Origin: Gigaspora rosea
Taxonomy: Eukaryota > Glomeromycota > Glomeromycetes > Diversisporales > Gigasporaceae
Assembly: GCA_003550325.1 (NCBI GenBank)
Contig: QKWP01000212.1
Span: 264,013-328,012, forward strand
Direction of reading: 5' to 3'
DNA: 64,000 nt
Shown piece after piece: positions 10,846 through 23,255 of this stretch; the stretch's first letter is position 1, and the number at the start of each line of letters is the position of its first letter. The notes beneath the pieces were generated by a model. That model saw only the letters and a program-made list of their open reading frames with translations, was not told where the DNA came from and did not search any database. The position numbers were made by a program, and so were the translations under genes.

Positions 10846-11164
10846 TATTTGTTAAAATATTTATAAGATTTATATTTTAAAATTATCAAAAATAAAAAAT
10901 AAATAAAGTTTATACTTATGCATTTTGATAGCAAAATCCAAGTATAATTGTTTATTCAAATTTGTCATATTCAATCTTGATAGTAGAATTAAAATTTGAA
11001 TATGGTTGTCATATTCAGATTTTATATACTACTCAAACATCTTTTTTTTCTTCTTATTTGTATCTATATCTTAGTTATATAATATATTACCTACCTGAAT
11101 TGCCACCTTCAGCAGGTTTCAAATATCAGACAATACTTTTGGCTATAACTCAAAATACAGAATA

Positions 11165-11345
11165 GTGTTCCTATAAACCTGAACTAACTGAACTTTGGCC
11201 AAGTTTAGATTTAGGTTCAGTTCAGTAATGTTCAATATTAAACTTTTAAGTCAAATTTATGTTCAGTTCAGATTCAATATTGAACTTTTAAACCAGATTC
11301 ATGTTCAGTTTAGATCATGAACATGTTCAGGTTCAGTGACAAAAT
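11165..11345. repeat. GGTTCA minisatellite, left arm
   Basis: Degenerate repeats of (A/G)GTTCAG(T/A)TTC and TGAAC make up the outermost part of the left arm of the 12.1 kb element. The mirror block is at 23075-23255. Confidence 0.7.
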
Positions 11346-11884
11346 ATAGTAAACAGTAAATATATATTTACTAAATATTTTTTTATTGTCTTTAAAATTT
11401 CTAAATTTGGAGATTTTCAAAAAAAAATCTTTTTTCATTACTAAGTAAACCTTTTTTCAACTTTTAAAAAAAGTTGTAAAGAAGTTAAAATGTTAAAATT
11501 GATTTAGTAGATTGTGAGAATTAAATATTTTAATTTTTGTAACTATATATTTTCTTTTTTATATAAATAAAAAAGAAAACAAATAGCTATGAAAACTAAA
11601 ATACTTATATTTCATGATTCACTAGGCTAATTTTAATATATTAACTGCTATTTATATTGCAAGACTCGCTTCTACAACTTTAATTAGAGGTTAAAAGGAT
11701 ATTTACTTAGTAGAAATTTGAAATTAATTATATTTTTTATAATTTTATTAATAAAATTATAAAAAATATTATAATTCTCAAATGGTTACTAATTATACTA
11801 TTTTTATACTATAAGTAGACTTGTTCTACGCATAAAAATATATCATATCAATATACTTTTACTTTATAATTTTAAATTTTAAAA

Positions 11885-12575
11885 AAAGATGCTTAATTGA
11901 TAATTTGCTTGTCAACGGGAGAATAATCATAGTGTAATGTAATGCAGATGACATGTGAAAATAACTAAAGACGAAATGTGATATGCTTCTATCTAAAAAT
12001 TTTTTTTACTAAGTTAACAATACATGTTTACTAATTGAAAGTCGTAGAGCTCATCGTGACGCATCTAATAGTGATTAGATAATTCAAATCGGCCTACTAA
12101 ATGGTGAGATATTGTTGAAAGATAATTGGTGACTATATAAACAAAAAATTTTCTTAAAATATTTTGGGTTAGAACCTTTTTGCTAAAACATACTATCCCA
12201 ATTCTAACCTAACCTTCACCCTATCCTAAACTAATAAAAAACTCACTATATAAACAATATTTGTTTTATAGAGATTTTATATAGTCAGCCAATCATTTTT
12301 TGATGTTATTTCACTATCCACTAGATCGATTTGGATAATCGAACTACTGTTAGGTACATCTTGATGAGCTTTACAATTTTTAATTAGTGGACATATATCA
12401 TTAAAATAGTAAAAAAAATTTAGATAGAAGTATATCACATTTCGCCTATAGTGATTATCATATGATTTGCATTATGTTATACTATGATTACTCTTTAGTT
12501 GACAGATAAATTATTAATTAATTTTGAATTTTTGATCAAAAATTCCAAAATTAAGCATCTTTGTTTTAAAATTTA
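11885..12575. repeat. Large palindrome carrying the shared hairpin cassette
   Basis: Nested arms: AAGATGCTTAATT (outer), TGTGATATGCTTCTATCTA and GTAGAGCTCATCGTGACGCA (inner) each recur in inverted, diverged form on the right side. The loop near 12200 holds a CTAACC-rich stretch. It is a diverged relative of the hairpins at 52379-52782 and 58130-58525. Confidence 0.7.
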
Positions 12576-12677
12576 AAATTATAAAGTAAAAATATACTAT
12601 AGGTAATCTTATTACTTCTGATACATGACATATTTTATAATAATTTAAAAAATTTTTAGTTAATATTTCGGGTTTAC

Positions 12678-13020
12678 TAAAGTGCACCTATAGTGTTAAA
12701 CATTATATTACACAAAACTATTAGAATAGCCAATCAAAATTTAAGATTAGGTGTAATATAAAATTTTGTTTTTTTGTTTATTTTTTAAAAAAACATTTAT
12801 AACTTAAAATTTTGCTTATGAAAATGCCTTTGGGGCTCTAATAAAAAAAATTCTTGCTAAATTTTGTATATACTAATGCTCCTAATAAAATTCTAGGTCT
12901 CACCCTAACCCTAAAGTAATTAAATTTATTTTGTTTTATAAAAGTTTATTTTTTTGGTTTTGTTACACAAATTTGCAAATTTAATTTACCTATGATGTTC
13001 AACATTATAGGTGCACTTTA
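12678..13020. mobile_element. Short inverted-repeat element, family with TTACACAAA arms
   Basis: Ends read TAAAGTGCACCTATA and its inverted copy; the arms also share TGTTNAACAT and TTACACAAA. The centre has ACCCTAACCCTAA (12902-12914). A related internal stretch (CCAATCAAAATTTARGAT) occurs at 46497-46515. No coding potential. Confidence 0.7.
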
Positions 13021-13059
13021 TAATAATTGTAATATTTAATCTAATAATTTTTATTTTAA

Positions 13060-13205
13060 ACTATAGTTTTGGAGATATAGATATTATATGCATCTCTGGC
13101 CAAAGATATATGATTTATATATCTCTGGCCTTTTAGCCAATTAAATTGCAGAAAAATTATATAATTACTGTTTTGGCGATTATGCGATTATGTGATCACA
13201 TCAGA
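13060..13205. repeat. Inverted repeat partner of 16015-16160
   Basis: TCTCTGGCC motifs, AGCCAATTAAATTGCAGAAA and TGTGATCACAT appear here and, inverted, at 16015-16160. The pair brackets a 2.8 kb interval that contains the hAT-like element at 14171-15170, so this is probably another nested inverted-repeat unit. Confidence 0.65.
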
Positions 13206-13239
13206 TGGGTTGACTGCTTTCATATAACCCAGAATCAGT

Positions 13240-14162
13240 TGTATTTTTTTTTTTTAATAATCTAAATTTGTTTTTTCTAATTCGCATTTATTCTTTTTGC
13301 TTTGCTAGAGAACCAGAAATAAACAGTCTTGCTATCTTGTAAGATAAATAAATAGTTTGTTGTTGCTTTTTCTTTTTTTTTCTTTTTTTTTGAACTAATG
13401 CTAGCTTCTTTTTGTAGGGTGGTTTCTAGAATACTGGGTAGTAGAGATTTTGATTCAAGAATTTGAGATGTGGAGATGAGTCAGTAGAAAAGGGACAAAT
13501 CATTTTTAGTAAATTTATTTAATTTTTAAACTAAAATATCTTGACAAATATTTAATCAAATTTGCTAAAAAATTTTTTATTTAATCTTGAAATTATATAG
13601 AATTAAAATAAAAAATAATTTATTAAATTTATTAAAATAGTTGTTAAGATATTTAAGCTTAAAGTTAAGAAAACTTTTACTTGGAAAAAATTTGACCCTT
13701 TTCTACTAACTTACCCCATATGTAGTTTTCTTTTTTTGATGCTTTTTTCTTTCTTTAAATAATACTTTCCTTCTTTTTAGGTTTGTTTTGCTAGAAAACT
13801 GGGTAGGAAGTTATTGTAGTGGGTGTGTATAGAAATTAGGGCTTTCTTTATTCTGGAACTATCATTTATTGAGATTTCAAAATTCATCGTTTCGGTGTAG
13901 TAATTAGTTGGTGACATTATTGTAAAGATTCTATATTTTCATCATTTGGATAATGTAGTTTTTGAAATTTTGTCTTAGATGTTTTTAAGATTTGTTCTTG
14001 GGTGCTTCAGGACCCCGTAATATATATAAATAGATCAGGTTAATTATAGGGTTACTAAAAAGAAAATGATCTGCAAAAAAACTTTAAAAATAAGCAAAAA
14101 ATTACTATTAATAGAAAGATCTGCATAAAAAACCTCAAAAATAAACAAACTCATACCTGACC
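13240..14162. other. Gene-free stretch between inverted repeats
   Basis: T-rich sequence on the plus strand, with a weak palindrome at 13500-13680 related to 4660-5130. Short phrases such as TTGCTAGA..ACTGGGTAG repeat near 13300, 13425 and 13790, hinting at decayed internal duplication. No gene recognised. Confidence 0.35.
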
Positions 14163-14170
14163 TATCTATG

Positions 14171-15170
14171 CAGTGTTGGCATTTGGACTATGTCCAATAA
14201 AAATTTTATTTGAACATGAACAAATATGGACATGGACTAGTGTCCATGACCATATATTTTCTTGCTGAAATTTTTGTAATATTCTGGATTTTCACCCAAA
14301 TTTTAGGTTCAATTTGTTTTATATTTAGAATATTTCAGAGCTGTAGCCTATGTATCTTATTTGGACTAAGTACCATATGCTGCCGAAAATAAGCTACCTT
14401 TTTTTTGCTAATTTTTAACAAAAAAAATTGTGGGTAGCTTATTTTCAGGTTATTTACTATTTTAAGTAATTTAAAGCACAACAAAGAGATAGCTTATTTT
14501 TGAACACAAACTCTAACAAGTAAAATAGATAAATAAATATGCTGTAGACAATAAATAAATATGCTGTAGGCAATAAATAAATATGTTATAAACAATAAAT
14601 AAACATGCAGAAAAAAACGGGGGTAACTTATAAAACGATCAATTATAATCGCTATATAGTAAAGTCTAAATTTTACTAAGCAAATCAATCAAAGTTGCAT
14701 AAGTAATCTTGTTCAGCAGATCAAAATATGATTGGAGAACTTTTTATTATTTGATTTTTAATTTTTACATTCAATGGTTTGTTTTGTAAAAAAAAACTGT
14801 TGAACGTAAAAATTAGACGTCAAATAATAAAAAGTTCACTGATTTTCATGAAATTTTTAGAGTACGCGTATTTTGATCTGCTGAACAAGGTTACTTATGC
14901 GACTTTGATCGATTTACTTAGTAAAATTTAGACTTACTATGTATCGATCATGGGGGTAGCTTATTTTCAGAACTAAAAATTTTGTTAAATATCTTTTGGT
15001 GCAACAATGGGGTAGCTTATTTCGAGTCAAAGGCGTTTTAATGTTTTTGAATCAAAACTGGGGGTAGCTTATTTTAGGAGGTAGCTTATTTTCAGCAATA
15101 TACAGTACATGGTCCATAAATGTCCATGTCCAATGGTCCATATTGTCCACGTCCATATTTTGCAACACTG
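14171..15170. mobile_element. 1000-bp hAT-like non-autonomous element
   Basis: Ends are CAGTGTTG and CAACACTG, a typical hAT start. The flanks are TATCTATG (14163-14170) and TATCTATA (15171-15178), an 8-bp duplication with one mismatch. Subterminal repeats TGGACATG / GTCCATG fill both ends. Inside, from about 14377 to 15098, is a further palindrome with repeated GAAAATAAGCTACC motifs and a central pair of arms around TTTTTATTATTTGA. No protein is encoded. Confidence 0.85.
14377..15098. repeat. Palindrome with GAAAATAAGCTACC subterminal repeats
   Basis: At least six copies of AATAAGCTACC (in either orientation) lie at the two ends: 14385, 14432, 14950, 15008, 15061 and 15080. The inner arms share TGATCTGCTGAACAAG-type and CTAAATTTTACTWAG stretches. 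It sits inside the 1000-bp hAT-like element and is probably an older or co-mobilised insertion. Confidence 0.7.
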
Positions 15171-15178
15171 TATCTATA

Positions 15179-15785
15179 TATATTTCAGGGTCCTGGTACT
15201 TCTGATCTTAAACCAATTTCCGGTATATCTTTTAGTTTCGTATAGTAGTTTTTTTCCTGGTTGAACTAGCTTTTTTTTTGTAGGTTTAGTATTTTTTTAT
15301 CATCTTAGTATCATTGTTTTGGAAGCTTTTGCTTTGGGGACTCTTTGGGTATTTTTTCTATTTTTGAGTTAACTCTTTTTTGCCAGAATAATAGATAAGT
15401 CACTAAGTCACTATGGTGTCATCATTGTTTTTAGAGTTTTCATGGGTATAATTTTACCACTTTAGTATCATTGTTGAAACCTTTGTTGGTGTCTCGTTAC
15501 TTCTAGTGTTGTCGTTGGACCCTTTACAGGAATGATTTTGTTGTCTTGCTTCTAACTTCAGGCTTTTTTTCATTTAGTATGAGTATATGAAACTGGAGGA
15601 GACTCTGGTAGAGATTCGAAGTAGTTCTGATGTGCAAGTCAAATATGTTGTATCATTTTAGTTTTTTTTTCACTATTAAATTACAAAATTAGTACTGGGC
15701 TTATGGGTCTATAATATAATATTGTAATTAATATGTAACACTATAAAAAAGTATAAAAATTAAAAAAAATTGTATTTTTTTGATT
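15179..15785. other. Gene-free stretch
   Basis: T-rich sequence similar in style to 13240-14162, and probably its continuation before the hAT-like element inserted. Repeated phrases TTAGTATCATTG (15305, 15460) suggest internal duplication. No gene recognised. Confidence 0.3.
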
Positions 15786-15789
15786 GGTT

Positions 15790-15970
15790 TCACAGATCTG
15801 AGCTGAGTTAATACAAAGATATCTTTACAATTACCTGACCGAACTTGGTAAAAAATTTTTTATTTGAATTATATAAATCTATAGAATTTAAATACAAAAA
15901 TTTTTATTAAGTTTGGTAAGGTGGTTACCAAGATATTTGATTTAAAGATCAAAAAGTTTTAAATTTTTTT
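15790..15970. repeat. Short palindrome related to 4660-5130
   Basis: Arms ACAAAGATATCTTTACAATTA.. and the inverted ..AAGATATTTGATTTAAAG enclose a smaller hairpin TTTGAATTATATAAATC / ATAGAATTTAAATA. Same design as the 4660-5130 repeat. Confidence 0.5.
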
Positions 15971-16014
15971 TAATTGATTCTTTGAGTGTAATCTTTTAGT
16001 ATAGTTTTGGATTA

Positions 16015-16160
16015 CACAAAAGCAGTTGATCTATTCAATGTGATCATGTGATCACATGAATACTGAAAATTGTGATCACGTGATTTTTTTGCAATTTAAT
16101 TGGCCAAAAGGCCAGAAATATATATGTTATATATCTCTGGCCAGAGATGCCTAGAAATAT
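16015..16160. repeat. Inverted repeat partner of 13060-13205
   Basis: Carries TGCAATTTAATTGGCCAAAA and TATATCTCTGGCC in the orientation opposite to 13060-13205, plus two TGATCACGTGA-like palindromes. Confidence 0.65.
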
Positions 16161-16570
16161 TCTTATAAGATTGAGCTAAAAAAATAATAAATTATTTTTT
16201 TATTAAATATTTTTCTTTGTCAATTTATAGATTTATATAATTTTTTTTTATTTGCAAATTATATATAATTTCTAAGACAAAATGTTTTTAATAATATTTT
16301 TATATATAAAATAAAATGTTTATAAATATTAAAATTTTAAATTAGTATAGTTTATAAACTAAATACTAGTAAATATGAAAAATATTATAATTTTAATTTA
16401 AAATATATATATATATAACAAGTTAGTAAACTTTATAATTAATAAAATTTTAGTTTAAAATAGAAGTTAAAAGGATTATTTTTTATGTTTATACATAATT
16501 AAAATATTTAATATTTACAAATTTATAGATTTTTTAATATTTTTAATCTAAAATAGATATTAAATTTCAA

Positions 16571-16912
16571 GTTTACTAAAATGCACTACTAGTATTCAAC
16601 ACCAGTATATAGTGTAATGTGAAGATCAATATAAAAAATAAACAAAATTGAATTTAATAAATATTAAGTGAGAGTTAATAATTAGTAGTTAGGGTAAGAC
16701 ATAGTATATAGTAAAATTTTACAAGGAATTTTTTTTTTAAAAAAAAAAGGTAGTTTTATAGATAAAATTTTGAGTTAAAAGGTATTTTTGAAAAAAATAG
16801 CAAAATGTCAAAAAATTTATATTACACAAGATCTTTACATTATACTGCATTTAAAAAATATGATTGGTGAAAATCATTGTAGTGTTGGCACCAGTAGTGT
16901 GTTTTAGTAAAC
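16571..16912. mobile_element. 342-bp inverted-repeat element
   Basis: Ends read GTTTACTAAAATGCACTACT and GTTTACTAAAACACACTACT when oriented inward; the arms also share a CAACAC motif. Size and end style match the element at 12678-13020, so the two may be one diverged family. No protein is encoded. Confidence 0.7.
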
Positions 16913-17443
16913 TCATTAAATTTAATATATAAACTAGTAATTTTTATATAGTAAACTAGGTTAAATTGATATTTTATTTTTTGGTATAACTTTTTTTTTA
17001 TATAATAACTTTAGTTGAAATTTTGCATATTTTTTCTTAATAGTTACACCAAGCTACTTGCGTAGTAGCACAAAAAATACTTAAATTTGATTGGTTGAGC
17101 TTTTAAATATATTAAAAAATTAATTTTTGTAATTTTTTATTTTTAAAAATTGAATATTTTGAATTTTTTTTTAAAAAATATTAAATCAAAAAATAATAAA
17201 TTTTTTTTACAAATAAGTAATATAAACACTCATTTATTATATATTTTTTTTTGATTGCTAAGTATATATAAAAAATTTAAGTTATTATATTTATTTTAAA
17301 ATGTATACGAATTATGTATCATTGTTAATAAGATTACCAATATATAGTGTACTTTTATGTGTAGAACAAGTCTACTTATAGTATAAAAATATACTTAATT
17401 AGTAAAATGTTAAGGATCATATTATTTTTTATAATTTTATTTA
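16913..17443. other. AT-rich spacer inside the 12.1 kb element
   Basis: No gene. Contains one copy of the GTAGAACAAGTCTACTT motif (17360-17395) that recurs at 11803, 18170, 18320 and 18495, and TTTTTTTAAA-type runs. Confidence 0.3.
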
Positions 17444-18099
17444 TCCCTTAAACCATATTCCAGGCAAATTTGCCTGGAATTTTTAGAAATATTTACAATT
17501 TTTTAAATAAAATAAAATTTTATTAAGAATATAGGGTATACTTTATTTATAGAATATTTTCTTTAAAATATATTTTATAAACTTTATTATGAAATTTTTT
17601 AAAGTTATTAATAACCTTTAAAGTAATAAAAGTTTAAAGTTTTTATTTTAAAATTTTTACTATAAAATTTTTCTTTAGATTTTCTTAAATTTTATATGTT
17701 CCCGTTTATAAAAAAAATTTTTACTTCTAATACAAGTCTTAATTTTTACAAGTAAATCACAAATGTTGCAATAATAAAAGTTGTAATCCTTTTTATAAAC
17801 TACAATATATATTAAAAACAAGAGGCTAAAGATAATATTTATAGAGTTCGCCAAGAATTAGTAAATAATTTTTTTGGCTAAAATTTTTTTCAAAATTTGT
17901 CTATTTTTAGCTTATAAACAACTTAAACTTTTTTTCTTATAATATAAAATTAAATACTACTATAATATAATCTTTATTTTTAAATATTATCAAAAAAAAT
18001 TTTAATTAAATATTTTAAATTTTAAAAAAAGTAGATCATAAGTATATTTATAGCAATTTTCCAAGCAAATTTGCCTGGAATTGCTTACAGTTTAAGGGA
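17444..18099. mobile_element. 656-bp TA-type non-autonomous element (family A), complete
   Basis: The element starts TCCCTTAAAC and ends GTTTAAGGGA, each next to a palindrome containing CAGGCAAATTTGCCTG (left) or CAAGCAAATTTGCCTGG (right). TA lies directly outside both ends (17442-17443, 18100-18101). Its interior matches the partial copy at 1-614. The flanking sequence is itself palindromic (ATAATTTTAT / ATAAAATTAT), so the element sits at the centre of an older inverted repeat. Confidence 0.8.
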
Positions 18100-18101
18100 T
18101 A

Positions 18102-18640
18102 AAATTATAAAAAAGATTATGATTCTCAAATTTAAAATTATAAAGTAAATATATACTAATATGGTGTTTTTTATATATAGAAAAAGTCTATTTATAGTAT
18201 AAAGATAGTATTAATTAGTAAAATTTTGAGAATTTAATATTTTTTATAATTTTATTAATAAAATTATAAAATATAATATAATTATTAATATTTTACTAAT
18301 TAATTATATTTTTATGCTCTAAGTAGACTTGTTTTATACATAAAATATACTATATTACTATATATTTACTTTATTATTTTAAATTTTAAAAAAAGATCCT
18401 TAATTTTGTAATTTTTGATCAAACTTCAAATTAAATATCTTTTTTTTCTTAAAATTTAATTATAAAATAAAAGTATATTGATATAATGTATTTTATGTGT
18501 AGAACAAATTTACTTATTAGTTATCCTATTTGTTATACAAATATTAGATATAAATTTTTTTTGTTTTTTTTTAATATTAGGGGTATAGCTCCTGCTCCAA
18601 ACTTTATTAATACTTAAGTAGATTGACATATGGTGGTACC
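18102..18640. repeat. AT-rich inverted and direct repeats
   Basis: Three copies of an AT-rich block containing AAGTAGACTTGTTYTA / TAGAACAARTYTACTTAT lie at about 18170, 18320 and 18495, in alternating orientation, with AATTTTATTAATAAAATT between them. No gene. Confidence 0.5.
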
Positions 18641-18643
18641 GTA

Positions 18644-18950
18644 AGAGGACCCCGGACATGTAGTACAGAGGTCATACGTTACACATTTCAGCAAAAACCC
18701 CTGAAATTTGAAAAGCAAAAAATCAGTTTTTGGCAATTATCTTGGCATCCAGTGGTCCAATTTGAATGAACTTTTTTTAAAATAAAGCTCTCAGTGAGGC
18801 GCATCTAACAAAAAAAAGTTTATTCAATTCTGATCACTGGATCAAAAGTTATTTAAATAAATTAATTTTGTCATTTTCAGCAAATTAGGTCAAAATTGGC
18901 CAAAATCCAGTTATGACCTATATGAGAGATGTCTGGGGTCCTACTGTAAG
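18644..18950. mobile_element. About 307-bp hairpin element with AGGACCCC ends
   Basis: Ends read AGGACCCCGGACATG and, inverted, AGGACCCCAGACATC, followed in both arms by AGGTCATA and AAATTNGNCAATT-like text. The inner arms carry ATCCAGTGGTCCAATTTGAA and the inverted TTCTGATCACTGGAT, and the loop carries GAGGCGCATCTAAC, the cassette shared with other hairpins. The right end also exists alone at 5290-5322. Confidence 0.7.
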
Positions 18951-19560
18951 TACATATATATTATATACAAGTATTGAGACTAGGACTTTGGCTATAAATC
19001 TTTATTTGTAGCTAAACCCATCAGAGCCTTCTATATTTCTATTTATATAGTTACTCTGAATTGTACGTCTCTTTTCAACCAACAATTAACATTCACATGT
19101 TCACCACATTACCTACATTTCCTAATATTATCACTTCCAATTTGGTGTATGCCAGATAGGCGCTTTATGCTTCCAAATTGGTGTACCTGAAATCTGGTAG
19201 TCCAGAAAATTTCTTACTAACATACTTCTCAGGAGTTCGTATCTTAAGTTATACAGCTGCCTCTGCTTCATTGGATAAGTATTTCAAGCCTGCATGCTGC
19301 CGCAACCAGCCGTTTCTTGTGACTTGAGGACCCAGAATTTAACATTTTGAATTTGAAAATGTGCGAATGACTGTACTTCCTGCTATGGTAGTAAGGTTCT
19401 TGGCATGTTTTGCAAATACTTTTAGTACTAAATATAGTTGGATAGCATCATGAGGCTAGGGAGATCCTGATTACCACTGTATGCACTTATACCAGCATAT
19501 ACCTGTATTGGTAGTCCCAAGTCCTCTTAGCATTTGAAGACTCCTATATGGGTTCAAGAT
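18951..19560 (+). repeat. Dispersed repeat R1, copy 2
   Basis: Matches 5325-5955 in the same orientation, with scattered substitutions and small indels. See the first copy for shared landmarks. Confidence 0.8.
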
Positions 19561-19564
19561 ATAA

Positions 19565-22415
19565 ATTTTATATATATAAAATTTTAAAAAATTATATATA
19601 AAATTACAATAAACTTTAAAGCAATGATATTTTTCAATCTATATATTAATTTAAAATTAAATTTTGCAATTATATAGAACAAAAGTAAGTAAATAAAAAA
19701 ACCTTTCCTGCTAAGCTATAACTTTGCCATCTTTGTACAAAACAAAAATGTAACTTCACAAAAATAAATATTTTTTAATTTTAAAATTATAATTGTATAT
19801 AAAATTATAACCTGAACAACTTTACTTTAGACAAAGAAAGTAGGTTATCTTGTAAGAAAAATGGGTTGCCTATGTACTAACTTCAAAATTTTTAATTTTG
19901 CAATATAAAACTATTTTTCATTAGAAAACCTATTTGGTCACTTAAGCAATAAATTCTAATATTATAAAATTATGCCCATATGCAAATGTAATCTTTATGC
20001 GATATGATTGGACAATCTTGTATATATATGCATAAACTAATAAAATTTTAATTGGCTTTATATTGCTAACTTTATAAGGATTAAGATCATCACTAATTGT
20101 AATTGTGCCATAATGAAATCATAATCGATCGAATTAATAATCAATGTGTGATACATTGAAATGCAGAGAATCAAGAATACAGAAATAGCTAGTCATCATC
20201 TATAATTTTTAAAATTGTTTGTTATGCATATTTTGTAGATATTGGATTAACTAAGATATAGATAACATGTGTTAGTAAAACTTATATTAGGTTTGTAACA
20301 TTTTTTTAAGTAACTCACAGTAAAAGCCAAGATAGATTTTTTATAGTAATTCACAATAATTCTAATATAAACTGACTCTTATTGCCTGAATAGATTTACA
20401 GTAACTAGTAATAGAAATTGTAATAACTCTAATGCAAACTGACTCAGCTACATAGAAAATAAAAAAATTTCAAATGCAAACTATCTATCCAATTCTGTGT
20501 TAGCCTTTTATAACAGAATTTTTACAGTAACTCAAAGAAGAAATTACAATAATTTTAATATAATAATTTCGATACAAACTAACTTAACCTTAATTACGTA
20601 TTGTAGTCACCAAAAAATAAGTAGCTTTGCACAGAATTTTTTATAAGATACAATTCTAATGCAAAACTAACTCAACTGCATTGTGATCGCCAGAATAGTG
20701 TGTAAATGTTGCAGAATTTTTTTATATAACTTTAAAAATCAAGAAAATTCTAAATCAAATTTAGAAAATAACAAATTATTTCCAAAGAATACTTTAGATA
20801 CACAAAGTTAATTTTCTTTTGCATAACATAGTGTTCCAAAATTCCAGTTGGTAGTTGGATTTTTTTTTAAATTAATAAGCTCATATTATATATAAGACCA
20901 TGCAAGATTTTTTTTTGGATCTATCAGTTAATTCTAGAAAATTAAAGACTATCATTGAGTAACATCAGAAAAAAAATTAAATAGCAAAAATGAAATAATT
21001 ATCACAAAAGAATTTTTTTTTAAAAAAATTTTTTGGAAAAATTGTGTTGGTGGATTATGCAAAATGAAAATTAACTTTGCATAGCTAGAATAATGAGTAA
21101 GTATCGCAAAATTTTTTTATATAACTCAATAGAAATCAGAAAATTCTAATGCAAACTTAAGAAATGACAAATAATTTTTAAAACAAAATGCTTTAGGCTA
21201 AACAAAGTTAATTTTTTATTTTGTATAACATAACATTCCAAAATTTCAGTTGACGGGTCAAATTTTTCTTTTGTTTTTTTTTTATTTAATCTATATAAAC
21301 TAATAAGTTCATATTACATATAAGGCTATGCAAAGTTAATTTTCACTTTTGTATGACATGGAATAAGAAATTTTGGGTGTTTATTTTCAGATCTATTGAT
21401 TAATTTTGGCAAATTAAGGTCATTATTGCGTGATACCAGTAAAAAAATTAAATAGCAAAATGGAATAATTGGTGCAATTATAATTAAAAAAAAATGTTTT
21501 TTGAAAAATTGGATTGTCGGATTCTGCAAAAAGAAAAATTAACTTTGTATAACCAGAAAAGTGAGTAAGTGTAACTTAGTAAAAATTAAGAAAATTATAA
21601 TGCAAACTTAGAAAATAACAAATTATTTCCAAAGAATGCTTTAGGTTATACAAAGTTAATTTTTCATTTTGCATAACATGATATTCCAAAATTCCAGTTG
21701 GCGGTTCATTATATATATATATATTTAATTTGTATAAATTAATAAACTTATGTAACATATAAGAATAATGTAGAATCAGAAAATTTTGAATTTTTTTTTA
21801 GAACTATCAGTTAATTCTGGAAAATTAAAAAAAAATTTTTTTGGAAAAATTAAGTAGTTGGGTTACTTGAATAGCGAGCATTTTTTTTTAAGAATTTTTA
21901 CAATAGCTTATAATAATTCAAATGCATACAAGCTCAACCAATTGAATAATAGGAAAAAATGCAGGAGCACCTGTAGTGCTTCGTCTCATTTTTGTATAGG
22001 TAAAATTATGTACTGAACAACTTTTCTTAAGCATCCAAAGTAGGTTATTTAATTAAAAAAATGGTTTATATTGCAAAATTAAAAAGTTTAATATTAGTAC
22101 ATAGACAACTATTTTTCTTACAATGTTACCTACTTTCTTCACCTAAGTAAAGTTGTTAAGAGCATGATTTTACATATAATTATGATCTTAAAATTGAAAA
22201 TATTTGTTATTGGTGAAGTTACATTTTTGTTTTGTACAAAGATAGCAGAAATGTGGCTTGGCAGAAAGGTTTTTTATTCACCTTTTTTTGCTCTATATAA
22301 TCATGAAATTTAATTTTAAATTAATATATAAGTTGAAAAACATTATTGCTTCAAAGTTTATAGTAATTTTATATGTATTTTTTTAAAATTTCATATATAT
22401 AAAATTTACATATGA
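19565..22415. mobile_element. 2.85 kb element with 0.4 kb inverted arms and tandem core
   Basis: The arms 19565-19960 and 21995-22415 match in opposite orientation; shared landmarks are TTTGTACAAAACAAAAATG, GTAACTTCAC, AAAGTAGGTTAT and AAGCAATGATATTTTTCA-type text. Between them are three tandem copies of a 400-450 bp unit. No clear target duplication and no transposase were seen, so the superfamily is open. Confidence 0.65.
20745..21860. repeat. Three tandem copies of a 400-450 bp unit
   Basis: Each unit contains ACAAAGTTAATTTT followed by TTTTGYATAACAT, ATTCCAAAATT and a CAGTTG motif, near 20800, 21200 and 21655. A further relative occurs outside the element at 49000-49160. Unit spacing is about 398 and 454 bases. 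Open frames in the units are not conserved. Confidence 0.65.
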
Positions 22416-23074
22416 CAAATTGGATAACTGTTATAGCATGAAGATAGTATTAATTAGTAACCATTTGAGAATTATAATATTTTTCATAAATTTATTAATT
22501 AAATTATTATAAAATTATTATTATTTTAAAATTTCTACTAAGTAAATCTCTTTTTAACCTCTAATTAAAGTTGTAAAAAGAGTCTTGCAATTAGGGGTGT
22601 GCTATTTATCACATTATATTTTTTACTTAGTAGCTACTCCTATCCATGTATAGTGTGATTACTTTATCTAATTTTGATTGATTAATATAATATATAGATG
22701 TGATCACTACCTCTGACCATGTATCCATGGTAAAAATTACGTGATAAATGGCATGCCCCTTAAAATGATAATTAATATGTTAAAATCAGTCTAGTATATC
22801 GAGTAATATAAGTATTTTAATCTTTATGACTATTTGTTTTCTTTTTTATTTATATAAAGAAGAAAATATATAGTTGTGAAAACTAAAATGCTTATATCTT
22901 GTGATTAACTGAATTGATTTTAATGTTTTAATAGCTATTTTGATCACAAGTCATTCTTTACAATATTTTTAGAAGTTGAAAAGGTTTACTTAGTAAAGAA
23001 AAAAGGTTTCTTTAAAAAACTTTAAATTCAAGACTTCTAAAGACAATAAAAAAATATTTACTATGTTTTGTTAC

Positions 23075-23255
23075 TAAAGCTGAACATGTTTATAAACCTT
23101 GAACTAAAACTGAACTGCACTTATTTTAAGTTCAGGTTCAGGTTCATGTTCATAAATTTTAAGTTCAGGTTCAGGTTCAGGTTCAAAATTTTTTCAAGTT
23201 CAGGTTAAGGTTCATTAAACCTAAACCTGAATATTTATTAAACTGAACTAAATCT
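23075..23255. repeat. GGTTCA minisatellite, right arm
   Basis: Degenerate repeats of AGGTTC / TTCAGG, best seen as runs of three AGGTTC units, mirror the block at 11165-11345 and form the outer part of the right arm of the 12.1 kb element. Confidence 0.7.
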
